Of a stretch of DNA of 64,000 nucleotides, positions 46,710 through 58,329 are shown in pieces. The DNA is from Coriolopsis trogii (lineage: Eukaryota; Basidiomycota; Agaricomycetes; Polyporales; Polyporaceae). The stretch covers positions 1,674,001 to 1,738,000 of the forward strand of contig JAHYIO010000039.1 in the NCBI GenBank assembly GCA_020543525.1, given 5' to 3'. A program made the position numbers and the translations under genes. The notes beneath the pieces are model-generated. The model was not told the DNA's origin and did no database searches. It saw nothing but the letters and a program-made list of their open reading frames with translations. How positions within the stretch are numbered: the first letter of the stretch is position 1; every line of letters begins with the position of its first letter.

Positions 46710-49700
46710 ATGGCCACCGTCGGACGCATGGACTCACATGGGCAACAACGACCGCGCATGCTCAACCGCGCCACGAACCTCCTCACGACAAAGGGCGAGC
46801 CTGTCCCCGCCATCGCGGACACTCTCCTCCTTTCCCCGGACCCGGATGCAGACTACACGCCTCTGCGCCGACGGAGGACAGACGGGGGTTCGGGCATCGG
46901 AGGGTCGATCAGGCGGAAGCTGAGCCAGGTGAGGGATGTTGGGACGACCGTCGCGCGCCGCGCCAGCTTCAAGCGTTCCCCCTCGACGCCGCCGCCGACA
47001 CTCACAGCGCGCACCGAGTCGTCGAGCTCTGAGCAGTCCATGCCCGAGCTCAGGACGGCGCCGACGATGACGATGGCGGGCGCGACGTTCACGCTGTCGC
47101 CAGTGTCGTGGATGAAGCGGAGGAAGAGCCACCGTCGTTCGCAGTCCGAGGTCCTCCCCAAGCGGCCACGAGTCAATCACGATCCTGCGGCGGCGCCTCG
47201 GGACAGCCTCGACTCTCCTTTCCTCGACACCTCGAGCTCGTCCTCGCGCCCCCTCCAACGAATGGCTTCCCTCCCCGAGTCCCCCACTTCCGACCAGCTC
47301 CAGCAGGAGCAGAACCTGGCGCACCAGGCGCAGCAACTGCAGCACGCGGCGGCCAAGCAGCCACCGGCGCCCATCGCGCAGCCGGCGACGGGCTCCGACG
47401 CGACAGTCCCTCAGCTGCTCCAGCAGGGCATACCGATGCTCAAGGTCTCGGCCAAGAAGCAGAAACGGTACATATTCAAGCTCGATCCCGACCAAGGCCA
47501 GATCGTATGGGAGTCCAAGAAGTTGCGATACAGTGAGTGATCGTCTCCTTTCCCCCTTCATCCTGCGCATCAGAGTGCTTCCCATCGGCGGTTGTAAACG
47601 CGTACATGCGCACATTCCCTTGTCCCCCGCAGTGCCATAACCGTGAGCTGCTACTCATGCGTGTTCTGCAGTACCGATCGAGAACATCAAGGAGCTCCGG
47701 GAAGGCACAGATGCACGATACTACCGCGAGCAATTCCAGCTCTCTCAAGATTACGAGGACAAGTGGCTCACGATCGTCTACGTGCTCGACGGTGGCTACA
47801 AGACGTTGCATCTCATCGCGGCCACGCGCGAGATCTTCCAGATGTGGGCCGCCACGCTCCGCAAGCTGTATGCTATCCGACAGCAGCTCATGAGCGGGCT
47901 GGGCAGTGCGGACATGCGGCAGGCCGTCTGGGAAAAGCAGTTCTGGAAAGGCGCGGACGAGGAACACGACCAACGCCTAGACTTTGACGACGTCGAGCGG
48001 CTTTGCAGGCGCCTCAACATCAATCCCTCACGGGAGGACCTCCTGAGGCGGTTCAAGGTGCGTGTCGTCCGCAGGGTGCGGTGTTGCAGAGCACTGAGGA
48101 CGTGCATACAGCAAGCCGATGTGCAGAACCGTGGCTATCTCGATTTTGCCGACTTTAAGCGCTTCGTGAAGTCTCTCAAGTCCCGCCCGGAACTGGACAG
48201 GCTGTTCATGAAGGTCACGAATGGCGAGTCGACGATGTCCTTTGTTGCGTTTCAGCGCTTTATGCAGACGTCGCAGAAGGTTTGTCGTCCTCGTCTCGCG
48301 TGTCTAGTGAGGGCAGTACTGACCGCCGCGAGCAGACTTGCTTGACCAACCCCGAGCTCGAGCATCTCTTCCTCCGGTATGCTGCCCCTCCCACGGGAGA
48401 GACGGCGCCTGGATCGCCTCCGCAGACGTCGCTTGACCTCGCGTTGCAATCCGTCACGATCTCTGAGAAGGCCCAAGCCCCGACCTCGCCTCCTGCAAGT
48501 TCTGCGATAGTGCCCATGACCGTTGAGAGCGCACAGATGACCAAGAGCGGCTTCACGACATTCCTCTTGTCTGCGGACAACTCCGCATTCGCCGACCAAC
48601 ATGGCCGGATCTATCACGACATGACACGACCACTTCCCGAGTATTTTATTTCTTCATCCCATAACACTTATCTCGTCGGCCACCAGTTGGTCGGGGAGAG
48701 CACGATTGAAGGGTACATCCGCGCGTTGTTGCATTCGTGCCGAAGCGTCGAGCGTGAGTGTTCTTCGTGTGCTCCATATACGCAACGCCGCTCACGTCCT
48801 GTGCTCCGCAGTGGATATCTACGACGGCGAAACCGAACCCGTGGTCTATCACGGCAAGACACTCACGTCGAAAGTGTCCGTCCGCGACACCTGCTCCGCG
48901 ATCATGAAGTACGCGTTCGTGACCTCGCCGTACCCGATCATCATCTCTGCCGAAATCCACTGCTCTGTGCCGCAGCAGGAGCAGCTGGTGATGATTATGA
49001 AAGAGGTGTTCGGCGACCACCTCGTGTACGCCCCCGTTGACGGCCGGCCCAAGATCGAGGTTCTGCCCAGTCCGGAGCACCTCAAGGGCCGGGTCCTCCT
49101 CAAGGCGAAGAACCTGTACGTCACCGAGGGACAAGGTCTCACCGAGAAAGAGGTCACCGTCGACACCGAATCGTCCACGACGGACACCTCGGCCTCCGAT
49201 TCAGATCTCGGCGGCGAGATGAAGCAGGAGTGGCGGAAGGCGCGTGAGAGCGAGGTCGAGCTCATCAAGGGTGAGTCCCCTCTGGCTTCGGTATCCTCGC
49301 CGCGAGGTTGTGCCAACTCTATACCTTCTTGCCGCAGACCTCAAGTCAGAGCTCAAGAAAGCGCGCGGCGCCCTGAACCGTGTACGCTCTCCAAAGCCCA
49401 AGTCTCCCTCACGGAGCGGCGCCATCATCCCGGCTGGGCCGCAGTCGCCGCCGTTATCACCGCCTGCGACGCCGAAGGTGAAGATGTCGATGGAGCTCGT
49501 GTCGCTGCTCGTGTACACCGTCGGGGTCAAGTGCCGTGGGCTGAACAAGAAGGAAGAGTACGCTCCAGAGCACGTGTTCTCGCTCTCTGAGAACACGGCG
49601 AACAAGCTGCTCAAGCAGGGCATGATGGACCTCATCAAGCACAACCGCACCCACATCGTGCGCACCTATCCCAAGGGCACGCGGATCGGCTCGACGAACT

Positions 49701-50535
49701 ACGAGCCACACCGGTATTGGTCGGCCGGATGCCAGCTTGTCGCGATCAACTGGCAGACGTTTGGTGAGTCGACTCGATTACGACATTGTCCGGTGGGGCG
49801 AATGCGCCGGCTATGTGAAGTGGTAGAGTAAGAGTACTGACGGTGACTCGTGATCTTGAAGATCTGGGGTACATGATCAATCATGCGATGTTCCAGCGTA
49901 ACGGGCGAGCCGGGTATGTTCTAAAGCCGCTTGCTCTGCGCTCATCCGACAAGTCGCTCCTGTCGAAGCGGACGAAGCACTTCCTTAACATCACCGTGAG
50001 TCCACCGTTTTTAGTTGCCCTTTCGCGAGACTGATGCACTCCTTGTTCGCAGGTCATCTCTGCCCAGCAGCTCCCACGGCCGAAGGACTCTCAGGGACGC
50101 GAGATCATCGACAAGTCCGTCATCGACCCGTTCGTCGAGGTCTCGATCCACATCCCCGACTGGACACACTCTCCCTTCCTGCCCGACGACACTGCGGACG
50201 GGTACTCGCCGCCGACCGGTGCCTCTATAACGTCCGCCACCACGGCACGCACTGTGACGTGCAAGACGGGTGTCGTGAAGAACAACGGGTTCAACCCGGT
50301 CTGGGAGCAGCAGATCTGCCTCCCGTTCGACCTCGTCGGCGACATGCGCGACCTCGTCTTCGTCCGCTTCGCAGTCAAGCAGGAAGACAAGGACGACGAC
50401 GAGCCGCTCGCTGTGTACTGCGTGAGCCTGGGCAGCCTCAATCACGGGTACCGTCACCTGCCGTTGCACGACGCGCAGCTCTCGCAGTACCTCTTCTCCA
50501 CGCTTTTCGTGCGGATCGAGGAGGAGGACGCGTGA
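46710..50535 (+). CDS. PLC1: Phosphoinositide-specific phospholipase C (delta type)
   Basis: It starts MATVGRMDSHGQQRPRM. The first 230 residues are disordered (S/P/Q-rich). A PH domain follows from PMLKVSAKKQKRYIFKLDPD to EIFQMWAATLRKLY, then EF-hand-like helices (DQRLDFDDVERLCRRLNINP, GYLDFADFKRFVKSL). The X domain has SSHNTYLVGHQLVGESTIEG, LDIYDGETEPVVYHGKTLTS, and IIISAEIHCSVPQQEQLVMI; both catalytic histidines (SSHN and YHGKT) are present. A serine-rich linker leads to the Y domain (VFSLSENTANKL, IVRTYPKGTRIGSTNYEPHR, WSAGCQLVAINWQTF), and a C2 domain ends the protein (GVVKNNGFNPVWEQ, EEEDA stop). It cleaves PIP2 to diacylglycerol and IP3 at the plasma membrane. About ten short introns are present. 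Confidence 0.95.
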
Positions 50536-51203
50536 GCGCGTGCCCTCTCTGTTCTTGCGCTGGCCCGGCTCCCGGCTTCACGCTCTGATCTGACTCAACT
50601 CACTGCTCTGCAATGGATGGATGGCCTCATCTCACGTCCTCACTTCAATCCCGCACTGCTAAGGTTTCCGTCGCAACGTACTCCCATCTCGCTATGCTCT
50701 ATATCTATTCGAGTCCTTGCTCTCTCTCTCTGTATCATTGCCGCTTTCACCTTGTGTATACTAGTCCTAGCTAGAGGCGCGCCGTTCGTTCCCGCTTCTC
50801 GTACGCTCGTCAACCATCATCATTCTCATAAGATCTTGCATCCATCTCTCAACAAGTTGGCTATATTATACAACACGATATCAGTTCCGAGCTCCGCACG
50901 AGGATATATCGCACTCGCTCCTTTTAGTTCTTCTCAGCAGGAGACATCTGAGATGTACGTGTACATACGTCACCCGAGTAAGCAGTAGCTATAATCATCG
51001 TATATCCCTGGAAGAGATTCAAGTGGTTGGGTTTGCATGGGTCCGTCATGCATCCGATAATACTACAAATGGGGTCATCTGTTACGTCGACGGGTTAGAG
51101 ATGCACAGAGAACGCCTGAGGGTATACGGGGGAAAGCGTACACATAGTTCGTATAGATGGACGATCGCTCGCTCACAAGCACACAGGTAGCACCGACAGG
51201 GCT
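50536..51203. other. Intergenic, convergent gene ends
   Basis: This holds the 3' flanks of PLC1 and F-box copy 3. Around 50982-51032 a segment (ATCATCGTATAT, CCTGGAAGAGA, TTGGGTTTGC) recurs in similar form at about 59775-59825 downstream of the protease-like pseudogene. Confidence 0.55.
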
Positions 51204-53124
51204 TCACCACCGGAAAGGCAACAATTCCGAATCACTAGGGCACGCACGATGAGGCTCGGAAGCGTGAAGGTATGCGAACACAACAGACACTCACGGTTTC
51301 TGGCGCAGGTCGACGAGGAACCGGGGCATCGCACACCGTTTCGGGTGGAACTCGGCCCAAAAGGGCGACCTCTGGCCAAAGTAGAGCAAGGCGACAAACT
51401 CCAGCTGGGGGCAGACCTGCATGATCTTGAGGATCTGCGTGCCCCGCTTCTTGAACGTGGGGAACCACGCTTTGAACAGCTCGTCGTCGTTGCTGCGGTA
51501 CAGGCCGGGGTCGTCGTGCATGTCGAGATAGAGGTACACCCTCCGGAGCGACTTTGCCTCTGCCAGTATCTTGGCGATTTGCATCTAGAGGCAAATGGAA
51601 CGACACGCGCGGTACGTTAGTAGACAAGGAGAGGATCGCGAGACTGGACATGTACGCACATGCGCCACTGCTTCCTTCCGGTCAACGCGATAGCGATGGA
51701 TTTCGAGGTGGGTAAGCTTCGGGAGTTTGGAGGCGATGTATGTGAGGAGAGCGTCGTCCGAGCCGGCCGTTTGAGCTCTGTAGACGAGTTCGAGGCTTGT
51801 AAGTTGCGGCAGAGCCATGCGCTGTAGGATCGACAGGCATTCTTCTGGAGACAGAAGGGGGGAACCCCAGCTGCTGCCGAAACGCCTGCCAAACAACTTG
51901 TGGTAATATCGCGGAAAGTCTCGGAGAGAAAGATGTGTCAAGTATGTAGTATCGACTGAGAAGATAGCGTCATCGGGGTTCGGAAATGTGAGGGTGAGGG
52001 ATCGCAGTCCGCAAAGGACCTTTGACGGAGCGGGGTGATCGCCAAGAACGGGTGCTCGAAGCTCGGACTTCACCGAGGGCTGCACTTGAATTGACAGTTT
52101 CCGCATGTTAGGCAGCGAGGAAAGGAACACGGGGAGTTGCTCGACATCGGCCACGGTCCTGTAAACCCCACAGAACGCGAGCTCCCGCAGATGCGGCCAG
52201 GCCATTTCTGCCATGGACTGCAACGGCGCCGACTCGACTGGAAGGGTCAGACGCTCCACGGAGCTGTTTATCCTCTTGACGAGCGCTGCTATGTTGGTCG
52301 CTTCGCGAGAGAGCACCTTCTTGTAATCATATCGAAGGCGCAAGATCGACGGCTCCGCTGCAATGTCTCGGAATACTGGGGCGACGTAGCTGAAGGTCGT
52401 GAGATGTATAGGGATAGACGACAGCTCCTCTTCCAGATATGGCTCGGTGTCTGGCAGCCTAGTTACCCCCTCGAATGTCAAAGACGTGAGACGTGGTCGC
52501 GTGAGGCATGGTTCCAGGAGCTCCCATGGCACGCAGCCACCGTTCTCGAAGATGACCGCAGTGAGCGATGGAAAGCTGTCGATCAGGTTTGGCAGATAGC
52601 TTGAATACTCTTCGTTGACTAGGTTCCCAGGTATCCTGAAATACCTGCGCAGTGTCACTGTTTGGAACACTCCACAAGGATGTCCTGATTTACTTACCGA
52701 ACGAAGGGGCAAATGGCAGGTGGTGGAACGCGCTCAGGGCCTAATTGACAGCGGAGAAAGAGGATGGGGGAACTGAGGCTTCGAAGCGTACGTGAACAAG
52801 CAGCGAGTGACTTCAATCTATGGTCTATAGATAACTCCAGCGCAATGAGTCGGAAGACATCCGCGTTCAGGGTCTCGAGACTGAGTGCAAGTGTCAACTT
52901 TGAACATGTATTGGACTGAAGAAACTGACGTAGTTGATTTCTTTCCACGTATTACCGACAAACATTCAGAGCTACCGGAATGTAATCGCGGTCGTTCCGT
53001 GCCCGCATTCGCCTCTGGCAGCTGTTCCTCCGTATATGAACACTGCTCTGGCGCACATGTCTCCGGTGGCGGGTTGAGTGAACTGACTTCTGGTTTGCGC
53101 CTTGCTTCCACTGGACGAGCCCAT
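51204..53124 (-). CDS. F-box/leucine-rich protein, copy 3
   Basis: It starts MGSSSGSKAQTRSQ at 53124 by analogy with the other copies; the first exon ends TTAITFR and is joined over an intron with donor GTAGCT. The F-box is SLETLNADVFRLIALELSID and LKSLAACSRTLRSLSSPILF. The main exon begins RYFRIPGNLVNEEYSSYLPN and carries leucine-rich segments (LRELAFCGVYRT, MRKLSIQVQPSV, LTSLELVYRAQ). The next exon has AKILAEAKSLRRVYLYLDMH, then MPRFLVDLRQKP, and the short last exon ends SELLPFRW with the stop at 51204-51206. No lesion was found. It lies head to head with the protease-like pseudogene, mirroring the pair formed by protease-like copy A and F-box copy 2. Confidence 0.8.
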
Positions 53125-53290
53125 GGCACAACGAAGAGAAAGAGAGAGGCAAGGGCTCTGTTGGTTGGGAGCATGGTGAAGACGGTAGCATAGTGGTCGC
53201 ATGCAACGCAGCCTTTGCAGTGTTGAAGTCCAACTTGACCCTATGCTTTGTCAGCATACCATAGGCGCACACGCATCACTGGCTCGCCAA

Positions 53291-53325
53291 GATTCCTATT
53301 CCTGGATTCCTGGATTCCTGGATTA
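53291..53325. repeat. Short 10-bp tandem repeat
   Basis: CTGGATTCCT-type units follow each other about three times in this AT/GC-balanced stretch. It is a microsatellite-like array next to the larger tandem repeat. Confidence 0.6.
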
Positions 53326-53350
53326 CGAAGTAAGCCGAGGTTTAGGGGGG

Positions 53351-53585
53351 AGAAATCACGCTGCAAAGTGACGGTAACATCACGCTCGCGTGCGGGTCAC
53401 ATCAGTCATATCACGGCGTTACACAGAGAAAAAGGAGCAGAAAAGTCACTCTGCAAAGTGACGGTAACATCACGCTTCACGTGTACGTCACACACGTCAT
53501 ATCACGGCGTTACACTCAGAAGGGGGCAAAAGTCACTTTGCAAAGTGACGGTAACATCACATGTCATGGGTGACCACTATCACTC
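53351..53585. repeat. About 90-bp tandem repeat, three units, with an internal palindrome
   Basis: The block TGCAAAGTGACGGTAACATC occurs three times, at about 53362, 53452 and 53539, so the period is 90 then 87 bp. The block CATATCACGGCGTTACAC follows in units 1 and 2 but is lost in unit 3. In unit 3 the sequence GTCACTTTGCAAAGTGAC (53532-53549) is a perfect 18-bp palindrome; in unit 2 it has one changed base. The rest of each unit has further GTGA/TCAC pairs that could form hairpins. No reading frame is preserved between units, so this is not a coding repeat. Confidence 0.8.
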
Positions 53586-53982
53586 CGTGACTACCTGAGA
53601 GCCCCCGACTGTCACTCTTCGGACTTCACGCTGCCATTTGCCCCTGCGCGTTGAAGGAGGGCGCAAGCCCGACTGATGCACGCCTCTCAATCTGGCGATT
53701 TATTCAGTACAATACCTATGTAATCCAGGTGTGCCCAGCGGCCCTACTATGATTGAACTCCTTGTCTTCAAAAATCAACGCTCTTGTTCACGAATCCTTG
53801 TTCAATGTGCTCCTTCGCAACGTGATTTTCCAGTAGAACAATTACTGGCCATCAAATTCGAATGTGGCAGATAACAGATGCTAGAGCAGTACTCCGGCTA
53901 CCGACTGAGCGCCAACTTACTAACTATCAAGTGAATGGATGATCATCCACGATAGGACCCTCTCTCTCTCTCTCTTGTTCCC
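53586..53982. other. Intergenic
   Basis: Nothing recognisable was seen. A CT dinucleotide run lies at about 53960-53977. Confidence 0.4.
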
Positions 53983-54264
53983 TCATGACAACAGCTTTTT
54001 TGTTCTCGCCACCAGTTCAGAGTAATTAGCAGGGGAAGCGTTCGTGGCGATGGATCTCAAGACGGATGTGGAAATACGTATATTGTTCTCCCCGTAAGCT
54101 GTGATGCAGCAAGGGCCTCCGTTGAAGTGGACGAATCCGCTGCAATTGTTCTCCTCACCAGAGCCAGCACTCGCGTATGATGACCTACACGCTCGGCATA
54201 TGTTTCTCATCATCTGCACTTCCACATCTGATGGCTGTACAGGAGTCCCTTGTTCGGACTCCAC
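53983..54264 (-). CDS. Small cysteine-containing ORF
   Basis: A single open frame of 93 residues starting MESEQGTPVQPSDVEVQMM. The middle, NICRACRSSYASAGSG, then NNCSGFVHFNGGPCCITAYG, holds five cysteines, and the end is helical and polar (SELVARTKKLLS). The composition is protein-like and free of low complexity. There is no N-terminal signal peptide in this frame, though an upstream exon could supply one. I do not recognise the family. It lies between F-box copy 3 and the protease-like pseudogene; no counterpart was seen between the matching pair at 6.8-7.7 kb. Confidence 0.35.
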   Translation of the reverse strand: MESEQGTPVQPSDVEVQMMRNICRACRSSYASAGSGEENNCSGFVHFNGGPCCITAYGENNIRISTSVLRSIATNASPANYSELVARTKKLLS

Positions 54265-56353
54265 TATTTATATGTTCCAAATTGCCGCCACCCGACTCAT
54301 CATCACAATACATCCGACACCCAGCTCAACCTCCGGACCTCAGTCCCCTTTGCAGACAGCATGCCCGGTGACGGCAAATACTTCCCTCTCAAAGATCCCA
54401 TAATTCGGGAGCGTAGCATACGACAATTTCACATCGCATGCGCTGTCTGTCCCGTTTGTTACTACTTCCTTACTCATCGACACTTATTCTTTTTTCTTCA
54501 CAGGTCAGCTTAGCACGCCATGTGCGGATCAATACTCCACCTCAGTCAGAGCCGTCACTTCCTAGACGACCTATCTTGACACTTGCGACGCAGTGTGGTA
54601 AGGAGACGTCGACTCCGTGCGCGAGCGATGTTGAAGACGCTATGGTCATCGACGAAGCACCGGCCAGGGTCTCCGACTCACTGCCAGGGCTCGCCACACT
54701 TGCCGAGGCGCGAACGTCCCTCAAACGCCCTCTGCCAACGGACATTGAGGACGACTCACACGATGTTCGTCGAATCAAATTGTCAATGCGCGAGGCTATG
54801 GAAGCTGCCTTCCCTATACTCCAAGCGTCGTTGCAAACTGCCGCAGGTAGACCATCTAGGCCTGTGCATATGCCGCGTTGATCGCTTATTGTACGACCAT
54901 TCTAATCTGCATCTTATGTCATGTTAACGTGATATTGACATACAGGTGTCGAGTTGCACGACGAATGCCCCACGCGCACTTGGCCATCAGCCCATTCTCT
55001 CGACCGCATGCCGCGCTCCTGCATCGCAGTCTGCTATTGATAGATATGTCCAGACATTGCAGCTACAACGTGGCATCCGACCGTCCGAGCTGAAGTTTCT
55101 GGTTCCGCTTGGCTTCATTGTTGACGAATCTAGAGAAGCCATGGCTGAATGTTTGTATCTACTCGATTTCTCTATCATGCGGTCTATCTCACAAGGCATT
55201 CTGCATGTAGATGTGCTCTATACATTACCCTTGGTTAGTGAATGCCGGTTGTGCAATACAATTTATATCTCTACCCCATTGACACTTCTCCACAGAAGTT
55301 GTCCCCAGCACGTTCACAGCATGGTGACCTGCTGCCTTTTGGAAATTTGTACTACCACATGGCCATTGACTCAGGTGAGACTGGAGAATTCTGAATACGC
55401 GCTCATTGACCACCTATTGACATGGCTGCTAGCAGATTCGGGCTTGTGAGCATAGTGCACGTTCTCGCGTTGCGCTGAACTCCTGCTAATCTTGAACCAA
55501 ATGGTACCATAGTTGGTTTTTTGGAGAGAACTTCTCACGAATTCCAGATGGAAGCGACGGTTCGGTAGATGACTTCTGCGACTGGCCGGATACAGAGAAC
55601 GATCCCAGGCAACTCCATAAAGACCGGGGGGTTATCCCTCTGGGCGAACCTGCACAGTGGGCCGACAGCGCGATGCATGGGTACATGGATGGCACAAAGA
55701 TATGTGCGTTTGAAAAGTTCACATACATGGGACATTACGGCTCATTTTGATGTACTAGGCTTGACTCGTTGGTCCGACCTCGATCTACCTTTCTGTGCAC
55801 CTTCCTGGGATTGGAACAAGAACAACAAGGACAACAACACGACCTACTTGGAGTTCCCCCGAGTACTTGCCATTGCTGCCAGTGAGAGCCTGGCGTATCA
55901 ACTTACAGATGGGAATCTTGGTCTCGCTGTTCCAGGGTGAGCCCCTCGTGCTGTGCTTTCGGCCGTGCATCGGCTCAAACGTATGCTGCTCTGCAGGCAC
56001 AGATCCCCTTGGACAGATGTTAGAGCTTCAGATCGGCTGGTACGCTCCGGATCGATGTTGATTCAATACATCCTGTACTTATCGTTCCTGAACCAGACAT
56101 TCTTCGACATCTTGCAGAGAAGCACGTCAACGGTGGAATATGTCAGTAATATTTTCATCTATTGTCATGTTCTTCTGATTTGACATCCTCTTCATTGGCA
56201 ATAGCCTTCCCAGCTGACTATCCGCCTCCTTGCTCCGGACCTTCGGAACGAGCACCGCACTGATGCGAGAACGTACGTTTATCTCTGAGATTTACACTCA
56301 TCCTCGTCTCACACGAACGAAAGACGCAGTCATCTGTACTACGGACGGGGTTC

Positions 56354-58329
56354 ATCAGGAAAAGGTCCGGAACTGATCCGGACTGATGCTCTGAGATACA
56401 CTGTTTAGCTCTGGCCGCGACTGAATTCCACTTACCGACTGAGTCTTTCTGGCTACATCTGAGTCCGTCTGGATCGGACGGACGGACTTGGACCTTGGTA
56501 AATTGAAACTGTCGATTTCATAGCTCGAGTCCTGGCGTTTATTTTCTCCCTCCCTTCCGGCAACATCCGGAGTATTGGATCTCCGCTCTGGCGATGACGC
56601 GTCCCCTCGCAACTGCGTCTCAACACCCTCTTTAAACTTCAACCTCCATCTTCAGCTCGCGAGCTCGCGTTTCCGTCGTTGTCTGCCTGCCTGGTGTTGG
56701 CTTGCCTAATCATCCTCATGTCTGGACAATTTCCGCCTCTCTATGACTCGACTCTCCTTATGGCTCAATTTCTCTCTGTTCTTCTCCAAGTTCAGTGCTT
56801 GCAGAGCACTGATACCACTTGTGAGTTGCCATCGATTGTCCGCCATCCTTAATCATTCATTTGCAATTTGGCAGGACCACCCATGCCGTCTTGAACAAGC
56901 GAAGTCTTGATTTCGTACGGTATACCCCTGAGGTCAGTATCCATCTACGAGCGGCTGATCGAGTGCTTCGTATCACAGGTGAGGTTTTCATTCCTAGGAT
57001 ATGCATGTAAGGCATTTGGTAGCTATGCAGCGGGGGGTGGTTTGAAGGCAGGCGCTTTGGTCTCTTATGGAGAGAAAGGGGCCATCCTCATTTGAAAGTC
57101 GCCAATCAAGACATGGAGAAGATGGAGACACTAAACCGCCTGAGATGGAGAACGTCCACGCCAAGGTCTGATAAGCTGACCCAGGCAATGTATGCGACGA
57201 TGCTGACGATTTCTTTGTCATTTTTCCAGGTGTGCTCATCCCCGCTGCCCCTGTGTGCTTCAGCCTGCCCGCACTTGTCTGGAGGCTCTACAATCGGACA
57301 TATAAGTCCCAGGTTTATTAAACCAGGGGACTTATATCTCTGGGTCCCGCCTCTCTCTTGGCAAATTTGCACCTCCATCACTCTCATGTATGCCGTATGA
57401 AGGGTACCATACCCGTCTGATGCGGCTTGCGATGTGTTGCAAGCTGTGGGCGCTGAGCATGAGAGGATAGACGACGGCGGGACAGTGAGAGGCGCCGGGC
57501 GGGATGGAGCTGTAAAAGGCAAGTGCGAAGGGCGGGATCTATTGAGCGCTCATCTAGTCCCACGCTTCCATAAAAGGAAGCCCCCCGCCCCCTTGTTGTC
57601 CGTCCACCACGCCGTCGCACCGGTCTACAAAGCCTCTATGTACGTCTACTATGATACACGGAAGATATGGAGAGGTGTTTGAGAGGCTGAGGAGGCATTG
57701 CATGCTCAATTTGGTGGGGGAGTCGGACATATAAGTCCCCTGGTTTAATAAACCTGGGACTTATATGTCCGATTGTATATGGCTCCTTGTCTACCCATCA
57801 GTCTCTCACGCTCAATGCCCAGCGTTGTACGTAGTGCCATTCCAATATTCCTCTTTTAAGTGCGGTGCGCTGCACCATTGTCTCCCTTCTCTCATCTGCA
57901 TCACCACTCAGTCCGTGTACAATTTCATCCCATATCATCGTTTATTCGCCGTTTGACCTGTGTACCATCCATTCCGCATACTTACACATATGTTCCGTAT
58001 TACCTCCCGACGCTTCGAGTACCATTCCACCGGGTAATATCATATTTGCTGGCATCCGTTCAGTTTGGCCCCGTTCAACACGGTTGCTGTGCATGTATGC
58101 TTCGTCACGTGCATCCCCCATGTAGTGCATCTCAAGCAGCTGCAATTGTCTGAGATTGTCTGAGTACCGGTCTGATATGTTCTGAATGGCGTCTGGGATG
58201 CTCTGGGGCCAGAAAGTGAACCTTCTGGCTCCAGAACTCTGAGATGGTCTGAGATGTTCTGAGTCAGAGCGGCTCAGTTCGCCTCAGAGTGTCCCAGAGC
58301 GCCTCGGAGCTCGGACCTTTTCCTGATGC
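56354..58329. mobile_element. 1976-bp terminal-inverted-repeat element inserted in copy B
   Basis: Comparison with copy A shows where the extra sequence begins and ends: the host sequence GGGTTCGCC is split. The element's left end ATCAGGAAAAGGTCCG and right end CGGACCTTTTCCTGAT are exact inverted repeats of 16 bp. TTC flanks both sides (56351-56353 and 58330-58332), a likely 3-bp target duplication. Near the right end CTGAGAT- and CAGAGC-type words repeat many times (58145-58310), typical of subterminal transposase binding arrays. No transposase is visible, so the element is non-autonomous. The superfamily is unclear; a 3-bp duplication would fit PIF/Harbinger- or CACTA-like groups, but the end sequence fits neither consensus. 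Confidence 0.72.
57291..57775. mobile_element. 485-bp nested MITE with 47-bp terminal repeats
   Basis: It begins CAATCGGACATATAAGTCCC and ends with the reverse complement; the perfect terminal inverted repeats are 47 bp (57291-57337 and 57729-57775). It is flanked by TA on both sides (57289-57290 and 57776-57777), again like Tc1/mariner-type insertion. Each 47-bp end is itself almost a palindrome (ATATAAGTCCC, then GGGACTTATAT), so single ends can fold alone. The inside has no coding capacity. It lies inside the 1976-bp element, so it inserted later or moved with it. Confidence 0.85.

Noticed and set aside
46734..47615. A 293-codon minus-strand frame over the PLC1 start
   Set aside because: It is antisense to the disordered PLC1 N terminus, leucine/arginine-rich, and has no motif.
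53291..53585. A CRISPR-like array
   Set aside because: The units are about 90 bp with no constant repeat and variable spacer layout, and the genome is a fungus.
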